DNA of 64,000 nt from a gamma proteobacterium NOR5-3 (GTDB taxonomy: Bacteria; Pseudomonadota; Gammaproteobacteria; Pseudomonadales; Halieaceae): contig DS999407.1 of assembly GCA_000158155.1 (NCBI GenBank), positions 5,919-69,918 of the forward strand. The letters run 5' to 3'. Made by a program: the position numbers and the translations under genes. Of this stretch, positions 17,023-24,996 are shown in pieces; position 1 is the stretch's first letter, and each line of letters begins with the position of its first letter. Below the pieces are notes generated by a model. It saw only the letters and a list, made by a program, of their open reading frames with translations, was not told where the DNA came from and searched no databases.

Positions 17023-18048
17023 GTGACGAAAACCTATTGCCTTACAACACTGTGCTGCATCGGCCTCTCGGTGCTCAGTGCCACTGCCTCAGCCGACGAA
17101 GTCCGCTTCGACGGACAGAACGTCATGCGGGGCGAACTCAAACACCTCGACCGGGGCCAGCTGTATTTCAAGACACCCGGGACGGACACGATTTCGATCG
17201 AGTGGGCTCACGTTGACCGAGTCAGCAGCTCGAAGACCTTCGAAATCGAATTTGACAACGGCGATATCATGCTCGGCGTCGTTGAGCCGACGGAGTCGCC
17301 GAGCCAGCTCTCGATTCGTAATTATGCCGGCGCACGCCTCGCTGCGCTGTCCAGCGTCGTACGCCTTACAGAAATCGACGAGAAAGTACGGGACCGCTTT
17401 GACGGCACTGCGTCTGCCGGGCTGAACCTGACTCAGCAAAACAGCTACGAAAGCTACAATCTCGGCCTCGACCTGACTTACAACACGCTCAAATATGTTA
17501 GCAGCCTGGATCTGAGTTCTAACATTAACCGCAGCGACGACACGGCCACATCAGAACAGTCAAGCCTGCAGATAAAAAGTTCGCGTATATGGAAGAAGCG
17601 GCGCTACACAGGTGGTCTGCTCAGCTTCTCGCGCAATCAAGATCTCGGAATCGATTTGCGCTCATCTCTGGGTATTACTGTCGGAAAGACCTTGAGACAC
17701 ACCAACTCACAGATCTTTAACGTCGAGGGCGGCTTGCTTTTCACGAAAGAAGAAATAGCCGGGTCGAGTGATTCCGAAAACAGCCGCGAGGCGTATCTTG
17801 GCGCGCACTACGAATGGTTTACCTTTGACGAGCCGAACATTGATCTGACAACAGAGCTTGTCGTGATTCCCAGTCTCACCCAGTCAGGACGTGTGCGCGG
17901 CAGCTTCAACCTGACCTTGAAATGGGAGATTGTTAACGATCTCTATTGGCGCATCTCATACCAGCAAAATGCTGATTCAGATCCGCCCGGGGAAAGTTCA
18001 GCCAACTCCGACTACAATTTGTTTACCGGCCTTGCCTACGATCTCTAG
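17023..18048 (+). CDS. DUF481 family outer-membrane protein
   Basis: A 341-residue protein. I choose the GTG at 17023 because AGGAG lies 6 bases upstream and the product then begins with a signal peptide (MTKTYCLTTLCCIGLSVLSATASA); the open frame from 16912 would run through the regulatory motif. The N-terminal region (DEVRFDGQNVMRGELKHLDRGQLYFKT) is the small beta domain common in front of DUF481, and residues about 130-341 form the DUF481 barrel (YDL at the end, last residue Leu). DUF481/YdiY proteins are salt-inducible outer-membrane barrels of unknown substrate. Confidence 0.8.
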   Translation: MTKTYCLTTLCCIGLSVLSATASADEVRFDGQNVMRGELKHLDRGQLYFKTPGTDTISIEWAHVDRVSSSKTFEIEFDNGDIMLGVVEPTESPSQLSIRNYAGARLAALSSVVRLTEIDEKVRDRFDGTASAGLNLTQQNSYESYNLGLDLTYNTLKYVSSLDLSSNINRSDDTATSEQSSLQIKSSRIWKKRRYTGGLLSFSRNQDLGIDLRSSLGITVGKTLRHTNSQIFNVEGGLLFTKEEIAGSSDSENSREAYLGAHYEWFTFDEPNIDLTTELVVIPSLTQSGRVRGSFNLTLKWEIVNDLYWRISYQQNADSDPPGESSANSDYNLFTGLAYDL

Positions 18049-18091
18049 CGAGGAAACAGCAAGACCCAGAAGTCCCTATGTCGCCGTGCCG

Positions 18092-18916
18092 CTATTTCGG
18101 AAACAGAAACTGCAGCTGCAGCCGCATTTGCCAGTCGCCGGCATTATCGGGTTTGACTACGTTGTAAAATGCCTGAAACTGCGCATTCAGGGGCTGCTTG
18201 CCGACTTTGAATATTTTACCGAAGCCACCACCGAGTGGAACCGTCCAAGTATCGCTGCTGTCATCGGCTTCCCAGTTGGCGGTGATGATAGGCGCCGTCG
18301 AGAAGTACCAACCACCGCTGTCAGGAAAATTGTAGTTAATAAATGGCTGTATCACCATTTGATTGATATCGGGATCATCTGCGCCGCCGCCGCCAAGCGA
18401 CCAAACGTTACTTACCAGCCCTCCTACCACCCACTGACCGGGCATGGTCAGAGCCACGAATGACGCGCCTCCCTGCCAGTTATCGTTGCCCAGCCGGTCG
18501 TCGCTGGCAGTTGGCAGCACAACGGTAGGGCCGGCACCCCAGGTCCACTTGCCCGAGTCTTTCGGTGAAAAGAACGACGTGAAGTTAATATCACCGACGC
18601 CATTCTCACGGCTCTGGCCACCAAAGCCAGGCTGGGATATCACCGGTAAGATCGTACGCGTGATCACGTTCCAGTTTTCCCCGACAGAGAACGGCCACAC
18701 GGGTTGGATATTGAGCACGTTTAGCGTTTTGTCCTCCGGACCAACATTAAAGGTCGTATTATTCTGCAGAGGCAAGCTGATCATGCTAGCGATCGGGTTT
18801 TGTGCCGCTTTCGCCAACGCTGCAGCGCTTTCCTGCGCTGATGCGTTGGGTGCGACGGAACCTAGAATTGCCATTGACATCAGCAATACGCTGGATAATT
18901 TGTTCGGAACAAGCAT
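18092..18916 (-). CDS. outer-membrane transporter-like barrel ('neuromedin U'-annotated family)
   Basis: A 274-residue protein with a signal peptide (VLLMSMAILGSVAPNASA). ESAAALAKAAQNPIASMISLPLQNNTTFNVGPEDKTLNVLNIQPV is the characteristic N terminus of a widespread proteobacterial family often mislabelled neuromedin U and related to the phenol-degradation transporter barrels; it ends QFLFPK. Probably an outer-membrane channel. It converges with the DUF481 gene, 43 bp between stops. The motif is 58 bp upstream of the ATG. Confidence 0.75.
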   Translation of the reverse strand: MLVPNKLSSVLLMSMAILGSVAPNASAQESAAALAKAAQNPIASMISLPLQNNTTFNVGPEDKTLNVLNIQPVWPFSVGENWNVITRTILPVISQPGFGGQSRENGVGDINFTSFFSPKDSGKWTWGAGPTVVLPTASDDRLGNDNWQGGASFVALTMPGQWVVGGLVSNVWSLGGGGADDPDINQMVIQPFINYNFPDSGGWYFSTAPIITANWEADDSSDTWTVPLGGGFGKIFKVGKQPLNAQFQAFYNVVKPDNAGDWQMRLQLQFLFPK

Positions 18917-18973
18917 TTCGGGTGCCCTGTCAATATTGGATGGGCCTTGAGCGTAAGATAAAGGCCGTTCTCC

Positions 18974-18993
18974 AGTCCGGCCTTTTTACGCCA
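18974..18993 (-). promoter_or_regulatory. envelope-regulon motif copy 6
   Basis: On the minus strand, TGGCGT-N4-AGGCCGGACT, 58 bp before the ATG at 18916. AAGGCCG within it pairs with CGGCCTT 10 bases downstream, giving a hairpin at the presumed transcript start. Confidence 0.5.
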
Positions 18994-19057
18994 ACTTGGT
19001 TTTCTCGGCATTTATGTGCACCCTGATATCCACGACGTTGAAAACATCGGGAAAAAT

Positions 19058-19723
19058 ATGCGGATCTATACCGCTAATTTATTAATGTTTTTGGGTGCCA
19101 TTGGCCTCAGTGTCACGGGCGTGGTGTACACCGACGCGTGGCTTGGTTCCCGGCGAGCGGTGGCCGAATTCAAGGCGGAGCAGGCTCAGGTAACTGCAGC
19201 CTCAGCTGCAGTATCTGTCAGCACCAAACCGGGCTCAGCGATAGTAGGCAGCGCAGAAGCCAGCCCACACGCCAACTCAGACGCCAGCTCATACGCCAGC
19301 TCATACGCCGACAAAGACGCCAATAAAGACGGCCAGGTGCTGGCGTTATTGACAATCACCCGACTTAAGCTCGAGGTGCCGATTTTTTCCGGTACGACCA
19401 AAAAAACGCTCAATCGCGGAGCGGGGGTTGTCGATGGAACGGCACTGCCGGGGACCGCTGGCAACATCGTAATTTCGGCCCATCGCGACAGCTATTTTCG
19501 TCCGCTAAAAGACATCCGCATTGGCGATGTTATCGAACTGAATTTACAAAATGGGATGCAGCGCTTTAAAGTGGGCGAAACGTTTATCACCGACCCGCTG
19601 GACGTCAGCGTACTCGACCCCACCGACACGCCAACCCTCACCCTGATTACCTGCTACCCGTTCTATTACGTCGGCTTCGCACCGGAACGGTTCATTGTCA
19701 GGGCAACGCTCCTCGACTCCTGA
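19058..19723 (+). CDS. class D-like sortase
   Basis: A 221-residue sortase. An N-terminal membrane anchor (LLMFLGAIGLSVTGVVYTDAWLG) is followed by a low-complexity Ala/Ser linker (ASSYASSYADKDANKDGQ) and the beta-barrel catalytic domain. The catalytic triad is visible: His142 in SAHRDSYF, Cys199 in LITCYPFYYVG and Arg215 in ERFIVRA. The lack of extra domains and the HRD...TCYPF pattern fit class D and Gram-negative sortases. It acts at the periplasmic face of the inner membrane. The start at 19058 places the anchor at the N terminus. The next gene encodes a likely substrate. Confidence 0.88.
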   Translation: MRIYTANLLMFLGAIGLSVTGVVYTDAWLGSRRAVAEFKAEQAQVTAASAAVSVSTKPGSAIVGSAEASPHANSDASSYASSYADKDANKDGQVLALLTITRLKLEVPIFSGTTKKTLNRGAGVVDGTALPGTAGNIVISAHRDSYFRPLKDIRIGDVIELNLQNGMQRFKVGETFITDPLDVSVLDPTDTPTLTLITCYPFYYVGFAPERFIVRATLLDS

Positions 19724-19747
19724 GCTCAGCACACCGGCAAAGTTCTG

Positions 19748-19767
19748 GCACTAAAAGGCCAGAAGTC
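19748..19767 (+). promoter_or_regulatory. envelope-regulon motif copy 7
   Basis: TGGCAC-N4-AGGCCAGAAG, 58 bp before the ATG at 19826, between the sortase gene and its probable substrate gene. Confidence 0.6.
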
Positions 19768-19825
19768 CGCCGCTTAAACTCCAACAATAGTGTGTGTTTA
19801 AAAACTATTGATGTGAGGACACCCC

Positions 19826-20395
19826 ATGAAAAAAATCCTGATACCCCTCGTACTCGTGTTGTCGTGTATGCCGTTCACCGGCTGGGCGCAACAAATGACC
19901 GATACCAACCTCAGTTGCGAGGACTTCCGCCCTACGCAAGACGCGCTGCGGCGTTTTCCGGACCTCATTGGCGCCTGTGAGGCCGTGGTGGAACAAAACG
20001 GCGAGCTATACGGCCGATTTTCCGCTGTAGTTCGACGCGCAACGAACTCCAGTGTCACCTTATATCTGCCAGCGACTGATCACACCTTCAGGATCGACCC
20101 CAAATCAGACGCCCGTGTATTGATTGGCAGGCAGAAGATTCGATCACGCGACTTGCAGCGAGGCCAGGAAATTCAGATCCATATATCTGCGCGCCAGTTC
20201 TCGCGACCCAACATTGAAGACGTTGCACTCATCAGCGAGGAAGACATGATCATTAACCACCCGGTCGCGCGAGTGGCGGCGCTGCCGACAACGGCAAGCC
20301 CATGGCCAGCAATAGCCTTGCTTAGCCTCGCTTTGCTGGGTACAGGCGTCATCAGCCGCTATGGCATCAGATCTCACAGGAGCCCAAAATCATGA
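19826..20395 (+). CDS. probable sortase substrate with LPTTA sorting signal
   Basis: A 189-residue protein of no recognised family. It has a signal peptide (MKKILIPLVLVLSCMPFTGWA) and a textbook C-terminal sorting signal: LPTTA at residues 153-157, a hydrophobic span (PAIALLSLALLGTGVIS) and a basic tail (RYGIRSHR). LPXTA is the motif attributed to class D sortases, and such a sortase is encoded just upstream. The mature domain is about 130 residues, with two cysteines and a beta-rich look (YGRFSAVVRRATNSSVTLYLPA). GAGGA precedes the ATG. It overlaps the following gene by 4 bases. Confidence 0.8.
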   Translation: MKKILIPLVLVLSCMPFTGWAQQMTDTNLSCEDFRPTQDALRRFPDLIGACEAVVEQNGELYGRFSAVVRRATNSSVTLYLPATDHTFRIDPKSDARVLIGRQKIRSRDLQRGQEIQIHISARQFSRPNIEDVALISEEDMIINHPVARVAALPTTASPWPAIALLSLALLGTGVISRYGIRSHRSPKS

Positions 20396-20997
20396 CTCAG
20401 AATAAATACATTTCTCTGACAACCCCCGTTTTCACATTTTTTATGGCGACTGTGATGGCAGTTGTGATGGCAACTATGATTGCCACCCCGGCCGTCGCTC
20501 AGACTACGGCGAAGCCGGCACGTGTCCTGAGCACGCTGATCAAGCGCGCCGCGATCGTTGAGTCAGTAAACGCTGATACACGCGAACTCAAGTTACTCGA
20601 CGCGCAAGGTAATCGCTTTACGGTCGTGGCGGACGAGCGTGTCCGTAACTTCAGTCAGATCAAACCCCGTGACCGAATTGTCGCCGAGTACCTGGAGTCG
20701 GTCGCGGTTGTGATCGCTCCAAAGGGTTCGAAGCCTCCGGTGGAAGACGGGTCTGCCTGGAACGTCGCCGAGGCTGGCGACAAGCCCGGAGTTGCGGGCG
20801 TCGAGACGCGGCTGGTGGTTGCGACGGTGCAGGCAATCAACGCCGTGGACAGGCTGTTAACTCTGGAGACAGAAGACGGCGATGTTCGTACAGTGAAGGT
20901 CAGTGATCAGGCTGAGCTACACCTGGTTGATATTGGTGATCAGGTGCGGCTGCGCATTACAACGGCAATCGCGATGAGAGTGGTTGCGCCCGACTAA
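20392..20997 (+). CDS. exported protein with repeated beta domain, sortase-locus partner
   Basis: A 201-residue protein with a signal peptide (MATVMAVVMATMIATPAVA) that begins by ATGA overlap with the sortase-substrate gene. The mature part contains two similar modules of about 50 residues (IVESVNADTRELKLLDAQGNRFTVVADERVRNF and TVQAINAVDRLLTLETEDGDVRTVKVSDQAELH), each a small barrel-like pattern. No sorting signal is present. The family name is not known to me. Co-translation suggests it works with the sortase substrate, for example as a subunit or chaperone at the cell surface. Confidence 0.7.
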   Translation: MTQNKYISLTTPVFTFFMATVMAVVMATMIATPAVAQTTAKPARVLSTLIKRAAIVESVNADTRELKLLDAQGNRFTVVADERVRNFSQIKPRDRIVAEYLESVAVVIAPKGSKPPVEDGSAWNVAEAGDKPGVAGVETRLVVATVQAINAVDRLLTLETEDGDVRTVKVSDQAELHLVDIGDQVRLRITTAIAMRVVAPD

Positions 20998-21009
20998 CGG
21001 AACAGTCAC

Positions 21010-21033
21010 GGCCAGCTGTGAAAATGGCTGGCC
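21010..21033. terminator. hairpin after the sortase-locus operon
   Basis: GGCCAGC at 21010-21016 pairs with GCTGGCC at 21027-21033, just after the stop at 20997. No T tract follows, so Rho-independent activity is uncertain. Confidence 0.4.
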
Positions 21034-21216
21034 GGGGAGATTTCGAATCGGTTAATGCAGAAGCACTGAAGATAAATAAAACTGCATCAATATTCACGGT
21101 GAAATTGATGCAAAGTATCCAGGTCGTGGCACTGTCCTTGGCGGTGGTATCGGGCACATCGCTGCCGGCATGGCGCGACGTACCGTGAGACGTTGCGCCG
21201 TCGGTGTATACGATTG

Positions 21217-21573
21217 CTAGGGATCCTCCGCTCGATACTCGGCCAACAACTGCGTCAGCCATGCGCCGGATTCAGTTCTTTCGACTCCTTCGCAGGCAAT
21301 AAGATATGGCTTTCTGCTCATAGAACTTTTGCTTGCCAGGTTCTTGATGAATTTTTCAGTTGTTGATGCGTAGCGCTTACCGCGTTTGTATTTCATACGG
21401 AGATGTGCCGCCGCATCTGTCGCATCGTATTCCTTGCCATTGCGAATAAACGTGCAATCACTGCTGCCCATCGTCGTGAGCAGATACTCGATCTCCGTGG
21501 GAGCTTCGCCGGCGCTTGCGGCCGTATGCAGCAGGCTGCTTATGACTAGAATAGCAAAAATGGGTATACGCAT
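21217..21573 (-). CDS. DUF5329 family exported protein
   Basis: A 118-residue protein with a signal peptide (IFAILVISSLLHTAASA). The mature part matches the small DUF5329 family: EIEYLLTTMGSSDCTFIRNGKEYDATDAAAHLRMKYKRGKRY and YLIACEGVERTESGAWL, with two conserved cysteines. Function unknown, probably periplasmic. It begins 2 bp after the stop of the exo/endonuclease-phosphatase gene, so it is translationally coupled to it. Confidence 0.8.
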   Translation of the reverse strand: MRIPIFAILVISSLLHTAASAGEAPTEIEYLLTTMGSSDCTFIRNGKEYDATDAAAHLRMKYKRGKRYASTTEKFIKNLASKSSMSRKPYLIACEGVERTESGAWLTQLLAEYRAEDP

Positions 21574-21575
21574 AG

Positions 21576-22409
21576 TTACAGGCTCAACGTTGCTGTCATA
21601 GGGTTGTGGTCCGAGGATTCGACGCGAATGGACGTGGCGTCAATCACGCGCAAGCCACGGACGTAGATATGATCCAGCGCTTGCCCGAACACACGTACGC
21701 GGTGATCTGCGTCGTAAGTTAACATCGTAAGGCCGTGCTTAGTGGCCATTTCACGCAACATTTTCCGTTGCCCCCAGTGCCAGGTATTGAAGTCGCCTGA
21801 CAGCAGAATCGGGCCAGAGTGCACACTTGCGACGGACAGCGCGCGTCCAATCTGCTCCCGAAAGTCCGTATTGCGGATAGTGAAGTTAATGGCGTGGATG
21901 TTGACGACCAGGAGCGATTGGTCGGTATCCGTTAGTCCGTACTCAGTAATCATTGTGGCTTTTGGCGACCGCAGCCAAGGTTCGATGCTAAGGAGACTAC
22001 ATTTCGTCAATGGCTCTGCGGCGCTGAGAGTCATCACGCCCGTGACCCGCCCTGCCGGCCCGCGCGTACGGTAGCCGGGAGCGAAGGAACGATAATGATC
22101 AGGGGCGACGATTTCCCATGCGTCCATTTCTAACGCCGCCTCCTGGAATATCATCAGGTCGTTTTCCTTGGTAAACATCGAGAGGTCATCGCTCCAGTCA
22201 GGATCGCTGCCTTTATGGAGGTTCCAGTTCACGATTCGTATTTCGCTGGAGTCCAGCTCTTGCTGTTGCGAATGTTGAATCCCGCCGAGCTGCGCCGCAC
22301 AGAACTCGGGCGTTGTCTGTACCGCCGCAGTCTGCAGGCCGGGCAATTCATTCTGCGCCGCACATCCGGTCATGGCGGCCAATACTGTCAGCGTTGCAAT
22401 CGCTCTCAC
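21576..22409 (-). CDS. exo/endonuclease-phosphatase (EEP) family lipoprotein
   Basis: A 277-residue EEP-superfamily protein with a lipoprotein signal (TLTVLAAMTGCAAQ). The metal-dependent catalytic motifs are present: WNLHKG, FQEAAL, GDFNTW, ALDHIYVRG and SSDHNPM. The superfamily includes DNases and lipid phosphodiesterases such as sphingomyelinases; export and the lipid-active neighbours favour a phosphodiesterase acting at the envelope, but this is inference. The start is GTG at 22409 with AAGGA upstream. A degenerate copy of the regulatory motif (AATGGCGCCAGGGA on the minus strand) lies near 22465. Confidence 0.82.
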   Translation of the reverse strand: MRAIATLTVLAAMTGCAAQNELPGLQTAAVQTTPEFCAAQLGGIQHSQQQELDSSEIRIVNWNLHKGSDPDWSDDLSMFTKENDLMIFQEAALEMDAWEIVAPDHYRSFAPGYRTRGPAGRVTGVMTLSAAEPLTKCSLLSIEPWLRSPKATMITEYGLTDTDQSLLVVNIHAINFTIRNTDFREQIGRALSVASVHSGPILLSGDFNTWHWGQRKMLREMATKHGLTMLTYDADHRVRVFGQALDHIYVRGLRVIDATSIRVESSDHNPMTATLSL

Positions 22410-22497
22410 AAGGTGTTCCTTTTATATAAACTGGCCTGCTTAATCATTGTCCTGACTCCCTGGCGCCATTCGTTGGATCCTGACTCGAGTTCCGTTG

Positions 22498-22872
22498 CTA
22501 GTGGTCCTGATAGCGGAGCATTTCGACGATGCCTACTGCCTCTGCTCTACCCCTGGTGTAGGCGCCGCGCATAGGTTGCGGGATCGACTGGTCCAGCATC
22601 AGGCGAGAAACCGCTAGCGCCTGTTTGCCTTCGTTGTCGAGCAGTGTGTACACGTACGCCACCAAAGCCTGGATCCGGTGATTGAGCTCGAGGTGCTCAC
22701 ACAAGCCGGCAACCAGCCCACTCGCGATGGCATATCGCTCTTGTTCTGTCTGCACTTCATTCAAACAGAGTGAGCGAATCCACAGATGGGCTGCACGCGC
22801 GACGGCATCGATGGTTTTCAGGGAATCCACCGTCGTGGGATCTATAATGGTCCTGTCGTAGTCATTTAACAT
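22498..22872 (-). CDS. small protein of unknown function
   Basis: A 124-residue, mostly helical, cytoplasmic protein (no signal peptide). It has a regular helical-repeat look (ARAAHLWIRSLCLNEVQTEQERYAIASGLVAGLCEHLELNHRIQALVAYVYTLL). I do not recognise the family. It lies divergently to the AraC-family gene at 22944, sharing an intergenic region of 71 bp, so it may be controlled by that regulator. Confidence 0.6.
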   Translation of the reverse strand: MLNDYDRTIIDPTTVDSLKTIDAVARAAHLWIRSLCLNEVQTEQERYAIASGLVAGLCEHLELNHRIQALVAYVYTLLDNEGKQALAVSRLMLDQSIPQPMRGAYTRGRAEAVGIVEMLRYQDH

Positions 22873-22943
22873 AGGGTCAGCTTAGATGATGTATCGGTTT
22901 TTCTCTTGTCCAAACCCGTCAAGTTCTGTTCAATACAACGCAT

Positions 22944-23957
22944 ATGCTCTATGAACCGTCAACTTTGGCCTCAACGGCTACGCTCCTGGCCACGGCTTTG
23001 AGGGAGGACTACGGCATCGACCCGGAGCCGATTTATTCGCGGGCCGGCCTATCAATGATGCCGCCGGGGTCGCCGCAGCTGCGCTACCCGCTGTCCAGAA
23101 TCCGCGAGTTGTGGAAGCTCGGCAAAGAAGCGTGCGGCGATGATGCTATTGGGCTCAAGGCCGGCCGTTACGCCAAGCCGCAAGATTTCTACGCCCTTGG
23201 GTATTCGTGGCTGGCGAGTTCCTCTTTGCTCGGCGCTATGGAACGCCTTACGCGCTACATGCAGGTGGTATCAACGGCATCGGCGGTAGTGACCCTGACG
23301 GAGACGGTAGACAGCTATGCATTAGCCGCACGGTTTCCCGACCCGTCAAAAGCGCCGCCGAAAGAAGGTATTGATAGCGGAATGACAGCGTTGCTGGCGC
23401 TGTGCGACATAGTCGCGGAAAAAGAAATTTGCCCGTTGCGTGTTGACTTGACTTGCCCGGCGACAACCCATCCCGAAGCGTATCGTGAGGCGCTCCGGGC
23501 GCCGATTCGCTTCGATGCCGAAATCGGATGCATGCACTTTGACAAAGAAACTCTGCGCCAGCCGCTGCCACTTGGTGCCCCGGACATTGCCAGGGCGACG
23601 GACAGAATTACCGAGCAATACATGGAGACGCTGGATCCGCAGAAGGTTGCCTCGCAAGTCCGGCAATTACTCATTGCGCTACTGCCTTCCGGAAAAGCGG
23701 ATCAAGAGCTGGTATCCAGTCAGCTCAATCGCAGCGCGAGCACGTTGCAGCGCCAGTTGAAGTCGGAGGGCCTGAGCTATCGGGATGTGCTGGAAAGCAC
23801 CCAACGCAGTCTTGCCGAGACCTACCTGCGCGACAAGAAATACTCACTGGCTCAGATCGCCTATCTATTGGGATTTTCTGAGCAGAGCAATTTCTCCAGG
23901 GCATTCAAGCGCTGGACGTCGATGAGCCCGGGGCAGTATCAAGACTCAGTGATTTAG
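22944..23957 (+). CDS. AraC-family regulator with OruR-like N-terminal domain
   Basis: A 337-residue transcription factor. Residues about 20-200 look like the arabinose-binding-type N-terminal domain of the OruR/ArgR branch (LSRIRELWKLGKEACGDDAIGLKAG, YALGYSWLASSSLLGAMERLTRYM). The C-terminal double helix-turn-helix is complete (NRSASTLQRQLKSEGLSYRDV and KYSLAQIAYLLGFSEQSNFSRAFKRW). The ligand is unknown. AraC proteins contact two adjacent major grooves about 10 bp apart, so this protein is one candidate for binding the 10-base-period motif, but nothing beyond location links them. Confidence 0.85.
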   Translation: MLYEPSTLASTATLLATALREDYGIDPEPIYSRAGLSMMPPGSPQLRYPLSRIRELWKLGKEACGDDAIGLKAGRYAKPQDFYALGYSWLASSSLLGAMERLTRYMQVVSTASAVVTLTETVDSYALAARFPDPSKAPPKEGIDSGMTALLALCDIVAEKEICPLRVDLTCPATTHPEAYREALRAPIRFDAEIGCMHFDKETLRQPLPLGAPDIARATDRITEQYMETLDPQKVASQVRQLLIALLPSGKADQELVSSQLNRSASTLQRQLKSEGLSYRDVLESTQRSLAETYLRDKKYSLAQIAYLLGFSEQSNFSRAFKRWTSMSPGQYQDSVI

Positions 23958-23992
23958 AAACGGCGTTCAACGGATTTCGGCGTATGCCCTGC

Positions 23993-24898
23993 TCAGAAGC
24001 GAACCGAGAACGCAAGCGACAATGATTGAGAATCCAGGCCAATGGGCTCCCTTGTTTGGGTTTCTATATAGCTGAATGTAGCGCCCACCCGGCGGCTCAA
24101 GGGATAGGCAATACTCGCGGCCCAGGCCACGTTCTGTTGGCGGTTGTCCTTATTGATACCGTTCACTTGTGACTCGCCACCATAATCATAAGCGTATCCT
24201 ATACTTGCCCAAAATCCTGGTCGAAAAGTGTAAGCGGCCGTGGCGTAAAATATGAATAACGGATCTTGTTCCAGGCGATTACCATTGAAGAATTCGTCAT
24301 TGCGCGTAAAAAGAGCGACCTCAGTATTCACTTCAAAAGTCCATCGCCCACGGTTGTGCTGAATCCCGAGTTGCGGTCGAATCACGAAGCGGTTTTGCCC
24401 GAGGTTAATCAAGCGATCTTCCTGGTAGTCACCTGTTGGCAAGCGAAGGAGCAAGCCTGCACCGACGATGGTTTCAGCCTTTTGCTCTCTTCTGTACGCC
24501 GCGTATTCACTTGATTTCAGAGGCGGCGCCCCGTAGAGGCTGACAGCATAACGAACGAAGGTATCGCTAAGGCCGTGGCGAGAGGTTTCTGCGGGCACAC
24601 CCTGCAGCAGGCCGTCCCAATACCCATCCTGATAGCCTTGCGTCACATCGATGCGTGAACTTTTGCCGAAACTCTCAAAGCTATAAATATATTTTGCCAC
24701 CCAGGTATCAAGGTCCATATCGACATCTTCCAACTCCAGCGCAGGGTCAAAAAGAATGTCTGCGTTGGTATCGACATATGCCATACCTATGAAACTGGTA
24801 CCCACTGGAAGGTGGCTCCAGCGTCGTGGCTCAACGTCTAGCGCCTGCGCGGACTGCATTAGCAGGCATGCAAGCACTAGTGCGCTAGACCTGTTCAC
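23993..24898 (-). CDS. outer-membrane transporter, phenol-degradation MetA-like family
   Basis: A 301-residue barrel related to the one at 15803. I choose the GTG at 24898 because AGGAGG lies 8 bases upstream; a TTG at 24916 has none. The signal peptide is SSALVLACLLMQSAQA. Family features are GTSFIGMAYVDTNADILFDP, LGLGLLLRLPTGDYQEDRLINLGQNRF-like segments and the C-terminal LAFSVRF ending in Phe. It probably forms an outer-membrane pore for hydrophobic compounds. A terminator of the upstream DUF1254 gene lies 35 bp before the start. Confidence 0.78.
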   Translation of the reverse strand: MNRSSALVLACLLMQSAQALDVEPRRWSHLPVGTSFIGMAYVDTNADILFDPALELEDVDMDLDTWVAKYIYSFESFGKSSRIDVTQGYQDGYWDGLLQGVPAETSRHGLSDTFVRYAVSLYGAPPLKSSEYAAYRREQKAETIVGAGLLLRLPTGDYQEDRLINLGQNRFVIRPQLGIQHNRGRWTFEVNTEVALFTRNDEFFNGNRLEQDPLFIFYATAAYTFRPGFWASIGYAYDYGGESQVNGINKDNRQQNVAWAASIAYPLSRRVGATFSYIETQTREPIGLDSQSLSLAFSVRF

Positions 24899-24932
24899 AA
24901 AATGGGCCTCCTGCAATGAATTGCCTTACCTT

Positions 24933-24972
24933 AAACAAAAGAAGGGACGCACAGCGTCAGCTGGCGTCCCTT
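24933..24972 (-). terminator. Rho-independent terminator of the DUF1254 gene
   Basis: AAGGGACGC (24942-24950) pairs with GCGTCCCTT (24964-24972), with an inner AGC/GCT pair. Reading leftwards, a T-rich run (CTTTTGTTT) follows the stem. It ends transcription of the gene at 24997-26550. Confidence 0.75.
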
Positions 24973-24996
24973 GGCTACTCCACAGTGAATGACTTC

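Noticed and set aside
22450-22475. Motif copy upstream of the EEP lipoprotein at 22409
   Set aside because: Only the second half (AATGGCGCCAGGGA) resembles the motif and the first half is missing; mentioned but not counted.
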